This document shows positions 24,531-36,947 of a stretch of DNA of 64,000 nt, one piece after another. This stretch comes from Gadus chalcogrammus (lineage: Eukaryota; Chordata; Actinopteri; Gadiformes; Gadidae): positions 14,597,004 to 14,661,003 of the forward strand of contig NC_079425.1 in assembly GCF_026213295.1 (NCBI RefSeq). Reading direction: 5' to 3'. Positions within the stretch are counted from its first letter, which is position 1; the number at the start of each line of letters is the position of its first letter. The notes under the pieces were generated by a model that was given only the letters and a program-made list of their open reading frames with translations, made no database searches and was not told the DNA's origin. The translations under genes were made by a program, and so were the position numbers.

Positions 24531-25032
24531 ATAATATAACATTTCTACTGGTTCCAGACTAATAATTCCTCTGAGAGGGAAGATCAAAGCAATGTTCAGC
24601 AGAAGATGAGAACAGGGGCGTTTAATTTCATCACTGTGAGGATAATTGATGAATATTTCTCCCAAAGCAATGTGTTCTCCCTGCTGTTTATTCATAATTT
24701 ATTCTCAAAAAAGCTTAATGTGTGGGCTGAACAAAATTGTGACATTGGAGAGGTGATGCTTTGTTTAAGAAGGAGGAAAGAAGAAGACATGAAGAGAAAA
24801 TTATAAAGGTTTAAGGGTGTAGTTGTACTGTTTTGGTCACAACACATAGCATTAAGATCATGGACTGTTTGAAAAGCAGCAACATGTAGTGTTGTACCAT
24901 GCAACATTTAACATGTTAAATGCAAAATGGTGTTACCCTAAAACATACATGTAACATGCAACAGGTTACTCAGTGTTACTGCAGTTCATGAGTAGCCTGA
25001 TTGTGCGAGTCTGGTTGTGTGTGTTAGTCTAA

Positions 25033-25035
<3 letters not shown>
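24531..25035. other. No gene seen; possible conserved non-coding stretch
   Basis: The stretch 24590-24720, with GGATAATTGATGAATATTTC and TGTTTATTCATAATTTATTC, resembles AT-rich vertebrate enhancer sequence. No coding similarity. Confidence 0.35.

Positions 25036-25092
<57 letters not shown>
25036..25092. repeat. (TG)n microsatellite
   Basis: About 28 perfect TG units. Confidence 0.97.
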
Positions 25093-25094
<2 letters not shown>

Positions 25095-25373
25095 ACCCCT
25101 GTAGAGAGATGAAAAATAAGGTCACTTTGCTCATATTAGCACAGCAAGAGAGTATGAATTATTAATTACACATTTGTAATTCATAAATATTATAGACGAG
25201 TATGACAAATACATGCATTTATTGTAAAATAATTATTTCCTGAGATTGATGAAGCTTATATTTTTAACACTAGGATAGAATGCTGTTACCAAACAAATAC
25301 AAAGAAAATACTTTGTTAAGCATGCAGAATGTGTTTCATCTAAATCACAGTTGGCTGTAGGATGAGCGGTCTT

Positions 25374-25409
25374 TAGCATGAATGGTTCAAAATTGAACCA
25401 TTCATGCTA
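25374..25409. repeat. Perfect hairpin, 17-bp arms with 2-base loop
   Basis: TAGCATGAATGGTTCAA (25374-25390) is followed after AA by its exact reverse complement (25393-25409). A further AATGGTTCAGAG after it repeats part of the arm. The perfect match suggests a recent palindrome or the tip of a MITE. Confidence 0.9.
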
Positions 25410-27296
25410 AATGGTTCAGAGACATCATCTCTCTCTCTGTGTCGGAGTGTGTGGGTATTTGTCTGTAAATAGTATGCCATTTGGTGGATGCTTTCGTGGG
25501 AAATAATTTCCCGATGAATATAATCAAAATCATCAAAATGTTAATGAAATAACTACATATAAAAAGGTATTTAGCCGTTTTTGTTGATCATATATATTAT
25601 TTTATAATCAAAGGAATCACGGAAGCACAGAGAATGATGTAATTTTATAAGCTCAAATCTTACGAGGAGTTCATTGATGGAGCTCTTTACCACCATGAGA
25701 ACACCCTAGCCATCGGTAGAACCAGTCCTAAAATGGATTGCAAAGTCCATGACTCCAAAAGAAATCCACCTGAGTAGAGGAAAAGGACAGGGTTTTGAAC
25801 AGAGTTCAAATGATGGGGGTCTAGATTTGACGGCCCGATGTATTTCTCTATGCATCAATATTGTGGAGAGAGTATGGATGATGGCTGGTTGAAGCAGCAT
25901 CACCTGGCCGAGTCTGATTGGACCCTGGGGCTGGGTGAGGCTGCTCACCTGTTGCACATTGAGCAATCAGTGTGCACAGATTGAGGCTTCTTCACATACA
26001 CTCAGAAAGAGATCTCCTTCTTGGCAGAGGAGCATAATTGGTACGTTTATTACCTGCAAACTTTACAATAGCCGACACCGGAATCGATACCACCACCATG
26101 CGTCCTTTTGTCTGGAGGAGCCCAATTTAGTCACCTATAGGTGGGGCAGCCACCTGGCTGGCATGTAGCATGGACAGTGCTAAAAATATATAACCTTTTT
26201 TTATAATACTATCATACCATGTTACTTCGAAACAAAGAATGAATGTAATTACTCTCTGTATGAAAATCTCTGATCTATGAACATTTTCCAGAAAATATTG
26301 TTATCTCCTTTTACTTATTATTTTCATACTAAATATTTGTTTCAGTCTTAAAGTGCCAGATATTGTTTAATGTATGTATTTACTGTAACAAATGATGAGA
26401 TCATTGAGGAATTCCCCTGCTACTGGGGGCTTTCCAACTTTGAGCAACCCTTTGCAAGTAGGGTCCACAAAGGTAGAAACATTCATATGAAAAGCAGATA
26501 CTGCCATACATTTGACAATACACCCACATTATTTATCCTATAGGAGTTTAAGGTAGGATAAAAGAGGATGATTTCTTGCTCTACTTTAGGTGCTCCATGG
26601 AAGAGCTCGGTTTTTTGTTATTTGTTGAACCTTCAGTAAACCTAACTTTTTTAACTATGAGTTTATCCTTAGGGTTAAGAGTTTAAAACAAGTAATATTT
26701 TATTATCAGAACAGTGGGTGTTGAAGATCAAACAACATCTGGCCCATTTGAACAATTACTCCCACGCTTTTATCCTAAGTGGGTTATACATTCAATAGAA
26801 AACTGAATAAAAATCAGACACTTATTATACTATAATAAATTATAGTATACCAAAGATGAGACGTAATAGCTATTTAGTAGAAATATGCAATTATGTAAGA
26901 ATAAAGAAAAGTAAAAGAGCTCTCACGCTTTCATTTAGAGACAGACCAAACATCCTTCAGGAATAGTCATTTCACAAGATAAACATTTCATCAATATATT
27001 TGATGCGGTGTAGTGGCATGTCCCCCACGGTTTACTTAAGGAACATGCCAACCTTTGACCTGTCCAGTTGAAAAGGTGACTGGGATGAACCCAGGATTAT
27101 GTTTTAATGGTGAATATAACACAGAGTTGTTAAAGGGCTATTAAGTGGACACACTTCAATGCAATCAATGGGGGACATTAGTGCTATTCTTAGTGTGTGA
27201 TTCTGCCTTGAGGCCTTTGCATATATAAATCCAATGTTAAAGAGCTTAAAATTCCTTACAAAAATGAGAAGAAACAATAAGAATCAATGAAGCGTT
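25410..27296. other. No gene seen
   Basis: AT-rich single-copy-like DNA with no coding similarity, terminal repeats or RNA genes recognised. Confidence 0.45.
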
Positions 27297-27299
27297 TTA

Positions 27300-27860
27300 G
27301 GCTACGTTTACATGATGACGGTCTGAACACAAGACGCAAAAGTGACGTCACGTCTTCATTTTTTATTCCGCGTTTAGACAAGCGTTTATCGGGAGGAAAT
27401 CTGCGTGCATACGGTGACGCAAAAGTGTATGCATGCGTAGAATCTTCCTACTCTTATCTGCGCCGCGAAAACCAAAACATAATTACCGATCCTTCTCTGT
27501 TCAGTAATAATTTCTGTGCATTTCGTGGAAAGACTCCTGTAAGTTTATTAGAGCTGCCAGAGCAGCTTGATGGTCCGATTTATGGAAATAATCCAACATG
27601 TTTGTTTATTTCCCCGTACTGGGGCATGTATGTGACGTAAACGCGTACGCGACGTGAGCAGATCTGAGCAGAGTTTTGCGTCTTGGCAGTGTAGACGGAA
27701 ACGCTACGGCAGAGCGTTTTCAAGATTTCCACTCTGGAGGGTGGTTTCAGATTTTTGCGTTTCTAAGCCCCAAAAACACTGTCACCGTCTAAACGAAAGG
27801 CACTTCCGATAAAATATTTTGTCGTTTTTACCCACAAAGCGTCCTTGTGTAAACGGGGCC
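27300..27860. mobile_element. PIF/Harbinger-type MITE, 561 bp
   Basis: The left end is GGCTACGTTTACATGATGAC. The right end, reverse-complemented, is GGCCCCGTTTACACAAGGAC. Both are flanked by TTA (27297-27299 and 27861-27863), the target expected for PIF/Harbinger. The interior repeats GACGCAAAAGTG and AACGCTACGGCAGAGCG-like words near the ends. An open frame through it (27287-27640) overlaps the terminal repeat and shows no transposase similarity, so it is not called as a gene. Confidence 0.75.
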
Positions 27861-27863
27861 TTA

Positions 27864-28467
27864 GTGAAACATATTCTAGCAACATCGTTGATGATCTGAA
27901 TAATTTACAAGGGATAAGAATATTAAAACAAACACAATTAACTGTTAGATTTGCCATGCAACAAAAGGGTATGTGAATACCGTAGGCCTAGATCAAAAGA
28001 TGATTAACTCCTGTTTCGCAAGCACTGTATTGAAAATATGTAGCACCAAAACCCATTAAGTGCCCAGGAGTCGACTGCGTTAGAGTCCCCTCATTATAAT
28101 TAAAATCCAAAAGTGAGGAAACCAACTCTCTTTCACAGATGACAAGGCAATCGATTGGAAGCCGGCGGATTTAAATGTTAAACCGCAGCTCTCCTGTTCT
28201 TCAATCAAGTCTGTGTGGTCGAGAGAAGGTCACCGCGTCAGCGCCCATGCTCTCAAGCCCTGACATTATTAAGAGCAAAGCCTCAACAGGGTTTATTTAT
28301 TGTTCTCACTTTTATTTTCCTGATTATCGAATGTGATATTTGTAACTTGTCATGTTCAGGTTGTACACATTCCCCCACACTCCCACTTGTGCTAGTATCT
28401 TAGAGCTACTAGTAAGTTACTGAGAGGAAAATTGCAGGGCACTGAAGGAGATGTGAGAAGTTTTGAT
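27864..28467. other. No gene seen
   Basis: Unassigned sequence between two DNA transposons. Confidence 0.4.
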
Positions 28468-28471
28468 TTAA

Positions 28472-29459
28472 AGGGGTAGTTTGGAATTTTGGACATAGGG
28501 CCTGATTCCCAAGTTAGCCTTGGTGTTATTTATCATTGGAGACAGTTTTCAACACAATTCATTGAGTCCTTCTAGTTAGCTCACGGCAACGGGCAATACT
28601 AGCCTGCTAATAAAAAAGTATTACCCACTCCACAGTACACCCGAGGTAAATCAATTATAACGCATCGCATGAATCGTCGCATTTTTAGGGACTACTTTCT
28701 CAGCGGCAGCAGAATTTTACTTTGCTCCGGTTAGTTGTGTAACCGAATCACTACAGCAGAAAGTGAAGAGAAAAGCGTGGGCCAGAAGCGGAAACGAACG
28801 ACAAGGCAACATGGTGGTTCAGTGTGCATTTAGCAATTGTACAAATAAACGCTAGAGATGGGCAAATTGGGCACCATAAAGTTTCCACCGATTTCCAGTG
28901 CGAGATCCAGAAAGGACTCAACTGTGGCTGGTTGTTGCTGGCTTGGACATCAAAACATCGGCGGAAACTGTTCGCAAATGGAATATTTGTAGCGAACATT
29001 TCATACCGGACGACTTCGAGAAACCCTGCAATCTGAAGAGCAAGACATCATGGGATGCACTGTACTCTGCGTCTGTAGCAATAACAGCGACAGGTAAAAA
29101 AAACTATTATAGAGCCGGTAACCTAGGTATCAGTCCGCCGCTGCCAGCCTACAACCAGAGACCCATCAAGTCACTCAAAATGCAATGCAATGCAAGGTTG
29201 GTTTTATTTCTAACATTATTCTTTCAACACAGACATTTACATCGACAGTCTGGCGTTATAGTTGATGTGCTTCGGGTATACTGTGGAGTGGGTAAGACTA
29301 TTTTATTAGGAGGCTTATTAGCCCGTTGCCTTGCGCTAGCCTAGCACGAGCAAACTCTGCAATTAGGACTGAATGAAATGTGTTAAACTTTCAAATGATA
29401 AAGAACACCAAGGCTAACTTGGGAATCAGGCCCTATGTCCAAAATTCCGAACTACCCTT
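28472..29459 (+). mobile_element. Kolobok-type element with THAP remnant (988 bp)
   Basis: The ends are ~65-bp inverted repeats (28472-28537 and 29394-29459) differing at only a few sites. They contain GGAATTTTGGACATAGGGCC, TGATTCCCAAGTTAGCC and TTGGTGTT. Both ends are bordered by TTAA (28468-28471 and 29460-29463). TTAA targets plus a THAP-domain coding remnant are the combination expected of the Kolobok superfamily; a piggyBac origin is less likely because those lack THAP domains. The copy is internally deleted and cannot encode a full transposase. Confidence 0.8.
28811..29095 (+). pseudogene. THAP-domain transposase fragment, broken
   Basis: The THAP domain is a C2CH zinc-dependent DNA-binding module found at the N-terminus of P-element and Kolobok transposases. 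From the ATG at 28811 one reads MVVQCAFSNCTNKR, giving the first Cys pair (C-x4-C), then a stop. In another frame from 28898 the rest follows: LWLVVAGLDIKTS, VRKWNICSEHFIPDDFEKP, with the second Cys-x2-His pair in ICSEHF and the typical Asp-Phe after it. The two halves are separated by at least one frame change and a stop at about 28853, so it is inactive. No catalytic domain remains. The domain call is firm from the motif order. Confidence 0.75.
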
Positions 29460-30334
29460 TTAAGCCTCAACAGTAGCACAGCTTTGAGGAGAATGTCAGA
29501 AATTAGAGATGGCTCAAAGTCAATACCATGGCTTAGTGACATTTTAATAAAAGCAGACATTATATTGATATGAAATTTCAACATATAATTGCTGAGGTTA
29601 GGAAATCTGAATCGTATTCATGAACAAATGTATGGTTGAATAAATACAGGGCTCTAAAGGCTCACGCATTCGGCGTGAGACACACGCAATTCATCCCATG
29701 CACATGCTCACACGCCACACTTCGTATTTCTCAGAGAAATTACCAGGATAGCGTCCACCAATTTGCGCCGCTATTTCCTGTACGTAGGGTAACCAGACGG
29801 GACTCTCTAAATCGACGCCACTTCGACCTGGGCGGGACTTTACGTCCTACGTCACTCGCTATGGGTTTGCATGTGTGCGCGTAGCCGTTTGTCTCAGGGA
29901 TCTGTGCACGAACTCCCTTGCACTACAGATTACGAGCGTCAGTGTCGTACGCGATGGAGGGTGGGTGACATTCCTACAGTCTGTGATGATAGGCTATATT
30001 TCTACAAATGACTTACTATTACTAGCGATTAACATGACTAAACAACACGAACTAAGCTAACATTAGACTATAGCCATACCAGATAACGCCATACCAGCTA
30101 ACCCTAACTATTTCTATTAAACTCTGAACCATTTTGCAACAGGCAACTGTGTGTTGGTGCGTCTTATTGCTTCCCACGTCTGCGTCTGCGTCTGCATCTT
30201 TCCCACTCTTATTGTAAGAAATATTGTGTTGCAAAAACACTTTGTGTCTTACCCTTAGCGTTACCCTAACCTTAACCCCAGTAACATTTCTTCATCATAA
30301 ACTACAAGTTACCCAAAATGGCATACAAACATCC

Positions 30335-30435
30335 AGTCCAATATGAAAGAAAAAAGCTAGCTTCATTAAGAAATCGAACCCCTTATCCCCGCATTAATGA
30401 GTTGTTCTCTGACCACTAACCCATCAGGTCTTAGT
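30335..30435 (-). ncRNA. tRNA-like segment 1 inside the foldback (SINE-like relic)
   Basis: On the minus strand TGGGTTAGTGGTCAGAGAAC resembles a tRNA D-arm/A box, followed about 40 bases later by GGGGTTCGATTTC, close to the B box GGTTCGANNCC. It continues into TTTCTTTCATATTGGACT, which recurs in segment 2. No complete acceptor stem was found, so it is a tRNA-derived relic, not a tRNA gene. Confidence 0.5.
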
Positions 30436-30550
30436 ACATGCGATTCAAAAGTTAACCACTTGACGATCTTTAAACTTCGGTTGCCTAGACATTGTAAAGA
30501 CAGTGATGTGTGTACATTGTGCGAGTATCCGTCACTCGCGATGTGTGTGC

Positions 30551-30640
30551 AGTCCAAAATGAAAGAAAAGACCTTGCATCACTAGGGAATCGAACCCCCA
30601 ATCATTAGTTGGTCGTTGGTAACTGTAAACAAAGAGATCG
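30551..30640 (-). ncRNA. tRNA-like segment 2 inside the foldback (SINE-like relic)
   Basis: On the minus strand GGGGGTTCGATTCCC makes a good T-arm with an exact B box. It is followed by TTTTCTTTCATTTTGGACT as in segment 1. The A-box half is poorly preserved. The two segments are probably copies of one unit. Confidence 0.45.
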
Positions 30641-31467
30641 CATTTAGTTTAACTGCTAACTACCAAACGGGTTTATGCGTTCACTGAACAAAGATTATGG
30701 AAATAAAAGACCACTTTTCCATCAGAAGAATCATCAGAACCGTTATTACCAACCCATAGACACTAAAGCCAAAACCTTTCTCACATGCACACCCATCACG
30801 AGTGACGGCTATGCGCACACATGCACATCCATAGCGAGTGACGTAGGACGTAAAATCCCGCCCAGGTCGAAGTGGCGTCGATTTAGAGAGTCCCGTAACC
30901 AGACGTCCTCTTTTGCCCGGATATGCCCTCTTTTTGAGACACTTTAAAAAAAATGTGTGATGGAATTTCAAAATCGTCCGGGATTTTGTTAAAGCCTCAT
31001 GCATCAGTTTGTTCACATTGAATTTGCGTTGCGTTTCTCTGGGTCGTTCACACAAACTAGTTAGGCTACGCCCTCCCCTACTCAGTTCTGTTCGCTTTGC
31101 ATTGGTGGAAGTGAGTAGGGGGCGTGGTGAAGGAGAGCCTTCAGATTGGACGGTTTGACTTACTTAGTTGCCGTCATGTTTTGTATTTTTTTTTTTTGCC
31201 ATTATTGTTTTATAGGGACAAACATGAACAAATTTCTCCTACTGGGGATTGATAAAGTTCTATCTATTGAACAGAAAGAAACACTTCGTCATACTTTACC
31301 ACAGAATTGGCCTACTGAATGCCACAGATATATTGTAAGCATTGGACTGAATGTATAAGTATATGCCTCTACTGGTGTTACTGGTGTAAGCCAATAGCCT
31401 TTTGAGGCAGTGTTGTTTCTGAATATTAGTGTAAAGGGCCTATAATGCATCAGTCACATGTTAATAT

Positions 31468-31485
31468 CCCCCCCCCCCCCCCCCC
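31468..31485. repeat. Homopolymer C run, 18 bases
   Basis: Eighteen consecutive C residues near the right end of the nested cluster. Confidence 0.95.
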
Positions 31486-31527
31486 ACCGACAAAATCTCA
31501 CTCTGAACTCAAAACTAGAGAGCCCTG

Positions 31528-33339
31528 TAATACAATATAAAAAGTTTAAGTTTTTATGAATACAAGGTGAATTCATAATATCCTCCAGTTTTAATATTTG
31601 TTGCCATTTTAGGGAAATGTCATGTTTTGGGTCAATGGTCAGGGTTTCTAAATTGATCTTTTACTGGAGCTGCATTCTGCTAATAAGGGGAAAAAAAGGC
31701 TTAATGTCAATAAGCATTACATAGCGTAGAACATCAGTGTTCAATGCCGTTATGGTTTCCGGCCACTGGTAACCACTAGTCGTTTGCATTCATTTTTTAG
31801 ACTTGTTCTCCAGAATCAAGAGGCACTCCTACTCAGCATGAATAATGTACATCACCGCCACGGAGCACAATTTCAAATAATTCATCATGAAATAAGATTT
31901 TATGTCTGTACCATAATTTATGTGTATTAATAATAGATAGGGAAAGTGTGGCGGTGGCGGCGGCAGAGACGGAGATGAAATGGTGGAGGTATCGAAGTTG
32001 CGTTTAATGTTATCACATAACGTGGTATTTACGAGTGGGGGAGATGAGGCTTGGTGGCAGGTAATGGTCGTCAAACAGGCATCCGGGGACGGCCCTGCAA
32101 CACCATAACAAACACAGCCGGGATTCCGTCTCCATTCATGCTCGTGGAAGAAGCATGCTCTCAACATTAAAGCACGGGAGGGGGTAGACGGGTGGGCCCG
32201 TACCCCACCTACTGTGTGCTTGCGAACACAATGTTTTGAGATTACTTATCCTGTGAAACTTGGTTTTCCTTTTGAATCTAATTACAAAACCATCATGAGA
32301 ACTGTCTCAAAACGCAGAAAGAAAACTAATTTTTATATTATGGCATCATCTCAATTCATATTTTTCTCATCATTACAACCTCTGTTTCTCTGCAGAGGAA
32401 GCCTTGGTTGGCCCATGAGAAAGATTAGTTATTTCAAGATAAACAAAACACTAATTTGAATTAACACACTTTCAGTGGTCCTTTCAGTGATTCCGACACC
32501 AACTCGTACATCCTCTTCTACTTAGTCACAGCACCTAGCTACACAGAAATAAAACCCACAAACCATTCAACTGAAGTTATTCTGTGATTCAGTTTATATC
32601 ATTAACAAACTGCCCCCATTTTTGAACCGGGCATTTATTAGACTTATTATTTCACCAACCATTGTTTCATTTTCAGCATTATATTTCTATGCTGGCATGT
32701 TATCATGACCAACCTGATCCATAATGTAATTTCTTTATGGATTCTCTCTCATTGATGGCTGTTCAAGGTTTGGAGAAAAGATTGGAGAAGAAAATTGTGT
32801 GACCTTGAAAGGGAGACTCAGTGACATGGAGCTCCCACACTTTTTCTGTCTTTAACAAAAACTTTTGTTGAATACACTTTCATCTACAATACACTCGCAT
32901 AATTATATGGTAAAAATATAGAAAAGTCATCATGAACAACAATGCAATAACCAAACTAAATATGGAGTAAAAAACTTTTTTATCCGTTTTTTTTAGCACT
33001 AGACATGAACAGAGGAAACCACAAAAAGTTCTAGTTGGAATCACAATACATCACCAAATATGTCTTTGCATTTCTCTGCCTTTACCAGACTGGATTCCTT
33101 GGAGGGAAAATACATTATTTGAATTCTGCGTCACATATTGGCGCAAATGATGAACTATTTATTCCACCAACCATCCTTCATACCAAACATTCTGAAGAAG
33201 TTCACATGTACACATCACCCTGCTCGTTATTGTGGTCTACAAAGTGGCCTTCACAGGGTCTGCCACCACTCGCATGATCTCATTCCAGGTGGGAGACCGT
33301 TATATACGTCACCACATACAACAGCGCACAATTTATCTC
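31528..33339. other. No gene seen
   Basis: No coding similarity recognised. A short GGC-rich patch (GGCGGTGGCGGCGGC) lies at 31950-31965. The rest is AT-rich and plain. Confidence 0.4.
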
Positions 33340-33950
33340 TGTAGACTTTGTAGCCTTTTTAGGTGACATCAAGTCTTTGTCCCCCCGAGGCGAATTGGGG
33401 CATGGGGAAATTGAATCAGACTCTGAAGAACTGCATCAGAGCTCACCTGGCTAAGGGCTCTCTAAGTGTTCTCCACAGCACTTATTCGCACCCTGCTGCA
33501 CTTCAATAACAATGCAGTGCTCCACTTTCGGGACTGCCCGGCACTTCTCGTGATGGGGCATGAGCTACAGCTAGCCTTGAACCTTCAGCGGGCTAATACA
33601 GCTCCGGTTAAATTCTGGACTGGGTAGAAGTCAGCCAACCCCACCAAGACCACAAGCTGATGTCGTTCTGGTCCACGCCAATGCAGGTCACTGCTCAGCT
33701 AAGGCCAGCTATCTTCCACCTGTCGGATCGATCAGGGTGGCACCAGAGCCGCCTTCGAAGGTTGCAATGTCTCCTGCCACAGACCGGGGCCCTAACATTG
33801 ACTCGGGCTTTATATCAGGCGACATGGACTTCCCAGCTGAGGAGCCTCCAGCACCTGCTGAAGACCCCCCTGAACCCGCTACACGGCCAGTTCGGGCTCG
33901 ATCATGTCCAGGGAAATCTCAGGGAAAATGTAACTGATTTTTGAGACACT
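33340..33950 (+). pseudogene. Possible LTR-retroelement pol C-terminal relic
   Basis: The stretch is GC-richer and coding-like in broken frames. Around 33480-33600 one frame reads FRDCPALLVMGHELQLALNL, reminiscent of the integrase C-terminal motif PAELLMGRRLR..L of Gypsy elements. The frame ending at 33937 closes with ATRPVRARSCPGK, similar to the tail of such polyproteins. The similarity is weak and the frame is broken repeatedly. It might equally be an unrelated old gene remnant. Confidence 0.3.
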
Positions 33951-34726
33951 CATTTGATCACACATAACTTTTTAAATGGCTATGTAACTGTCTGGTCATA
34001 TTTTCTGTCTTTGGAATTGGGAGTGGGGGGGAGAAATTACATTAATGGATTAGGCTAGGCCGCTGCAAGGAAGCGACTCAAAATGTAGAGTTGCTCTATT
34101 ATTTTGACTCATTAATGAACTTGAATAGTCCACCAGGTGCCAATATTTCCATGAAGTATATCAACTCTAGCCAGCCATTAGAAACCATATATGATAATGC
34201 TCACTGTGACAGCTGTGATAAAAATGTAATTTCATATCAGCGGAGGGTTCTCTAGTGAGTAGAGGGACGAAGATCCCGTTTAACGTTGTTGAGAATAAAA
34301 AATGTAGATTGTCCAGACTACTGTTATGAATTAATGCCCTTAAATATGACAACTTTAATGCCTTTATGTAATGTTCGTTTCCCTGGGTAAAGGGACACCC
34401 CTATCGCCTATTGACGATTACTTTAGGGAGGACGTTCCTTCCTCAGCCTCCATGAGGCTTGCAATTGACTCCCATTAATTTCCCCGAAAGTGTTGGCGGC
34501 CGGTGAATAACATGGGGTTCAATTGGGAGAGAGGAGGAAAGTCCTCCTCTGAGTGGGTGTGACTAGCTAAGGGATCTGGATCACCCCAACATCTATTCAT
34601 GAATATGCTGGTTCATGGCTGCGCTATGAACCAATATGCAGGAGCCCTGGCTGTGGAGCATCCCGGAGGGAGGGGTTATCAGCACAGATCTAGACTACGA
34701 GAACCAACGAACCCGCTCAGTCGTAT
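33951..34726. other. No gene seen
   Basis: No recognisable feature. Confidence 0.4.
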
Positions 34727-34990
34727 GCCTCGTTTCCACCGAGAGGTACGCTACTGTTCGTTGCGGTACACTGTGGCTCTGTTCACTTATATTGGTGTTT
34801 CCGCTGAGTGGTGCGTTCTCGGTGCGGCTCGGTTCGCTTATATTTGCTTTTCCAGCGCCAAAAGTTGGGCAAGGTCCCGAAATAAACACACTGAGCCTAT
34901 ATATTTTCCGACACTCCTCCGTTGGGTTACCAAGCCATCTGAAAGGCTGGAGAAAACGCGGAGCTACACACGCCGTTATTCTGTAATCAC
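34727..34990. mobile_element. Harbinger-like fragment, copy A
   Basis: It begins CCTCGTTTCCACCGAGAGGT and carries CGGTACACTGTGG, GGTGCGGCTCGGTTCGCTTA, CCAAAAGTTGGG, ACTCCTCCGTTGGG and GAGCTACACACGCC. The same words in the same order occur at 36948-37150. Ends of the type CGTTTCCACC, with CGGTACGG-like tracts, mark a common fish MITE family. Only the left end is present. Confidence 0.5.
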
Positions 34991-36364
<1,374 letters not shown>

Positions 36365-36417
36365 ATATGCTTCTCAGTCCCGAGATACTTGTGCAAAGTT
36401 CAGAGAGCTGAGGGCAT

Positions 36418-36490
36418 CAGGGGTAATTGAACTAAGTACCTTTTTGTCTTGGAGTCCAACAGCCTAGCTACACAACTATCCTGACCCCAA
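36418..36490 (-). mobile_element. tRNA-derived SINE relic
   Basis: Read on the minus strand, GTAGCTAGGCTGTTGGACTC and AAGGTACTTAGTTCAATTAC resemble a tRNA from the D-arm through the T-arm (AGTTCAATTACC against GGTTCGANNCC). It resembles the segment at 50145-50215. No 3' tail was identified. Confidence 0.45.
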
Positions 36491-36947
36491 AACAAAATTA
36501 TAATATATTGAAATGTGTGCTGTTGAAACAGGAAGTGGTTTTGAATAAGCGGCATTGAAATATTAAGCGGTATTAAAACAGAAAATAGCTTTAATAAGTG
36601 GTGGTTGCATTTATAAAGGTAGTGGTATTAAAGACGTGGTTTTAAATATGCTTAATGAATTATGTCAAAATGTTCCATTTGCAGTCCCGCAGGGGTTGAC
36701 TTGCGAAATGAGGTCGCGGTCCCATTTATTGGCTAATTAACAACACGCTAAAAAGAGGTTTGCATGGTGCGTGGCCCCAACTGAGAAATCCCACTCTAAT
36801 GAACTGTATGCTAATAGCATCAACAGAAGATTAAATACCGCACTAACATGTATGCTCTGCCTTGAGGAATTTATCTATTTTTTCTTCTTCCACTTAGCTG
36901 GTGATTGCTCAACGCTTTGATCAGAGTCAAGCTTTATGGCGCATTTC
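36491..36947. other. No gene seen
   Basis: A degenerate repeat of GCGGTATTAAA / AAGTGGTTTTGAATAAG type occupies 36525-36650. The stretch 36690-36800 looks single-copy. Confidence 0.35.

Larger units (their letters stand above)
29799..30894. mobile_element. MULE-like foldback element (1096 bp) with 10-bp target duplication
   Basis: The arms of about 90 bp (29799-29890 and 30803-30894) are inverted copies beginning GGGACTCTCTAAATCGACGC and continuing CACTTCGACCTGGGCGGGA, with very few differences. A perfect 10-bp direct repeat, GTAACCAGAC, flanks the element (29789-29798 and 30895-30904), and removing the element restores TAGGGTAACCAGACGTCC. Long arms plus a 9-10-bp duplication are typical of Mutator-like and foldback transposons. 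Subterminal words of the type GTCACTCGCTATGG occur four times, two per half. No transposase is present. It carries two tRNA-like segments. Confidence 0.8.
29647..31527. mobile_element. Outer hAT-like element of a nested cluster
   Basis: Ends begin CAGGGCTCT on both sides (left CAGGGCTCTAAAGG; right, reverse-complemented, CAGGGCTCTCTAG). The flanks GAATAAATA and TAATACAAT are similar but not identical, so an 8-bp target duplication is not proven. Inside lies TAGGGTAACCAGACGTCC-type sequence, itself like a hAT terminus, now split by the foldback at 29799-30894. The right part contains GCCCTCCCCTACTCA mirrored by TGAGTAGGGGGCG (31069-31130) and a poly-C run at 31468. Confidence 0.5.

Noticed and set aside
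27287..27640. 117-codon open frame
   Set aside because: It overlaps the Harbinger terminal repeat and target site and shows no transposase similarity.
29647..31527. A perfect 8-bp target duplication for the outer CAGGGCTCT element
   Set aside because: The flanks GAATAAATA and TAATACAAT are only partly alike, so the duplication is not claimed.
33035..33344. Open frames of 80 and 68 codons as host exons
   Set aside because: No recognisable domain, no good splice context and AT-rich surroundings.
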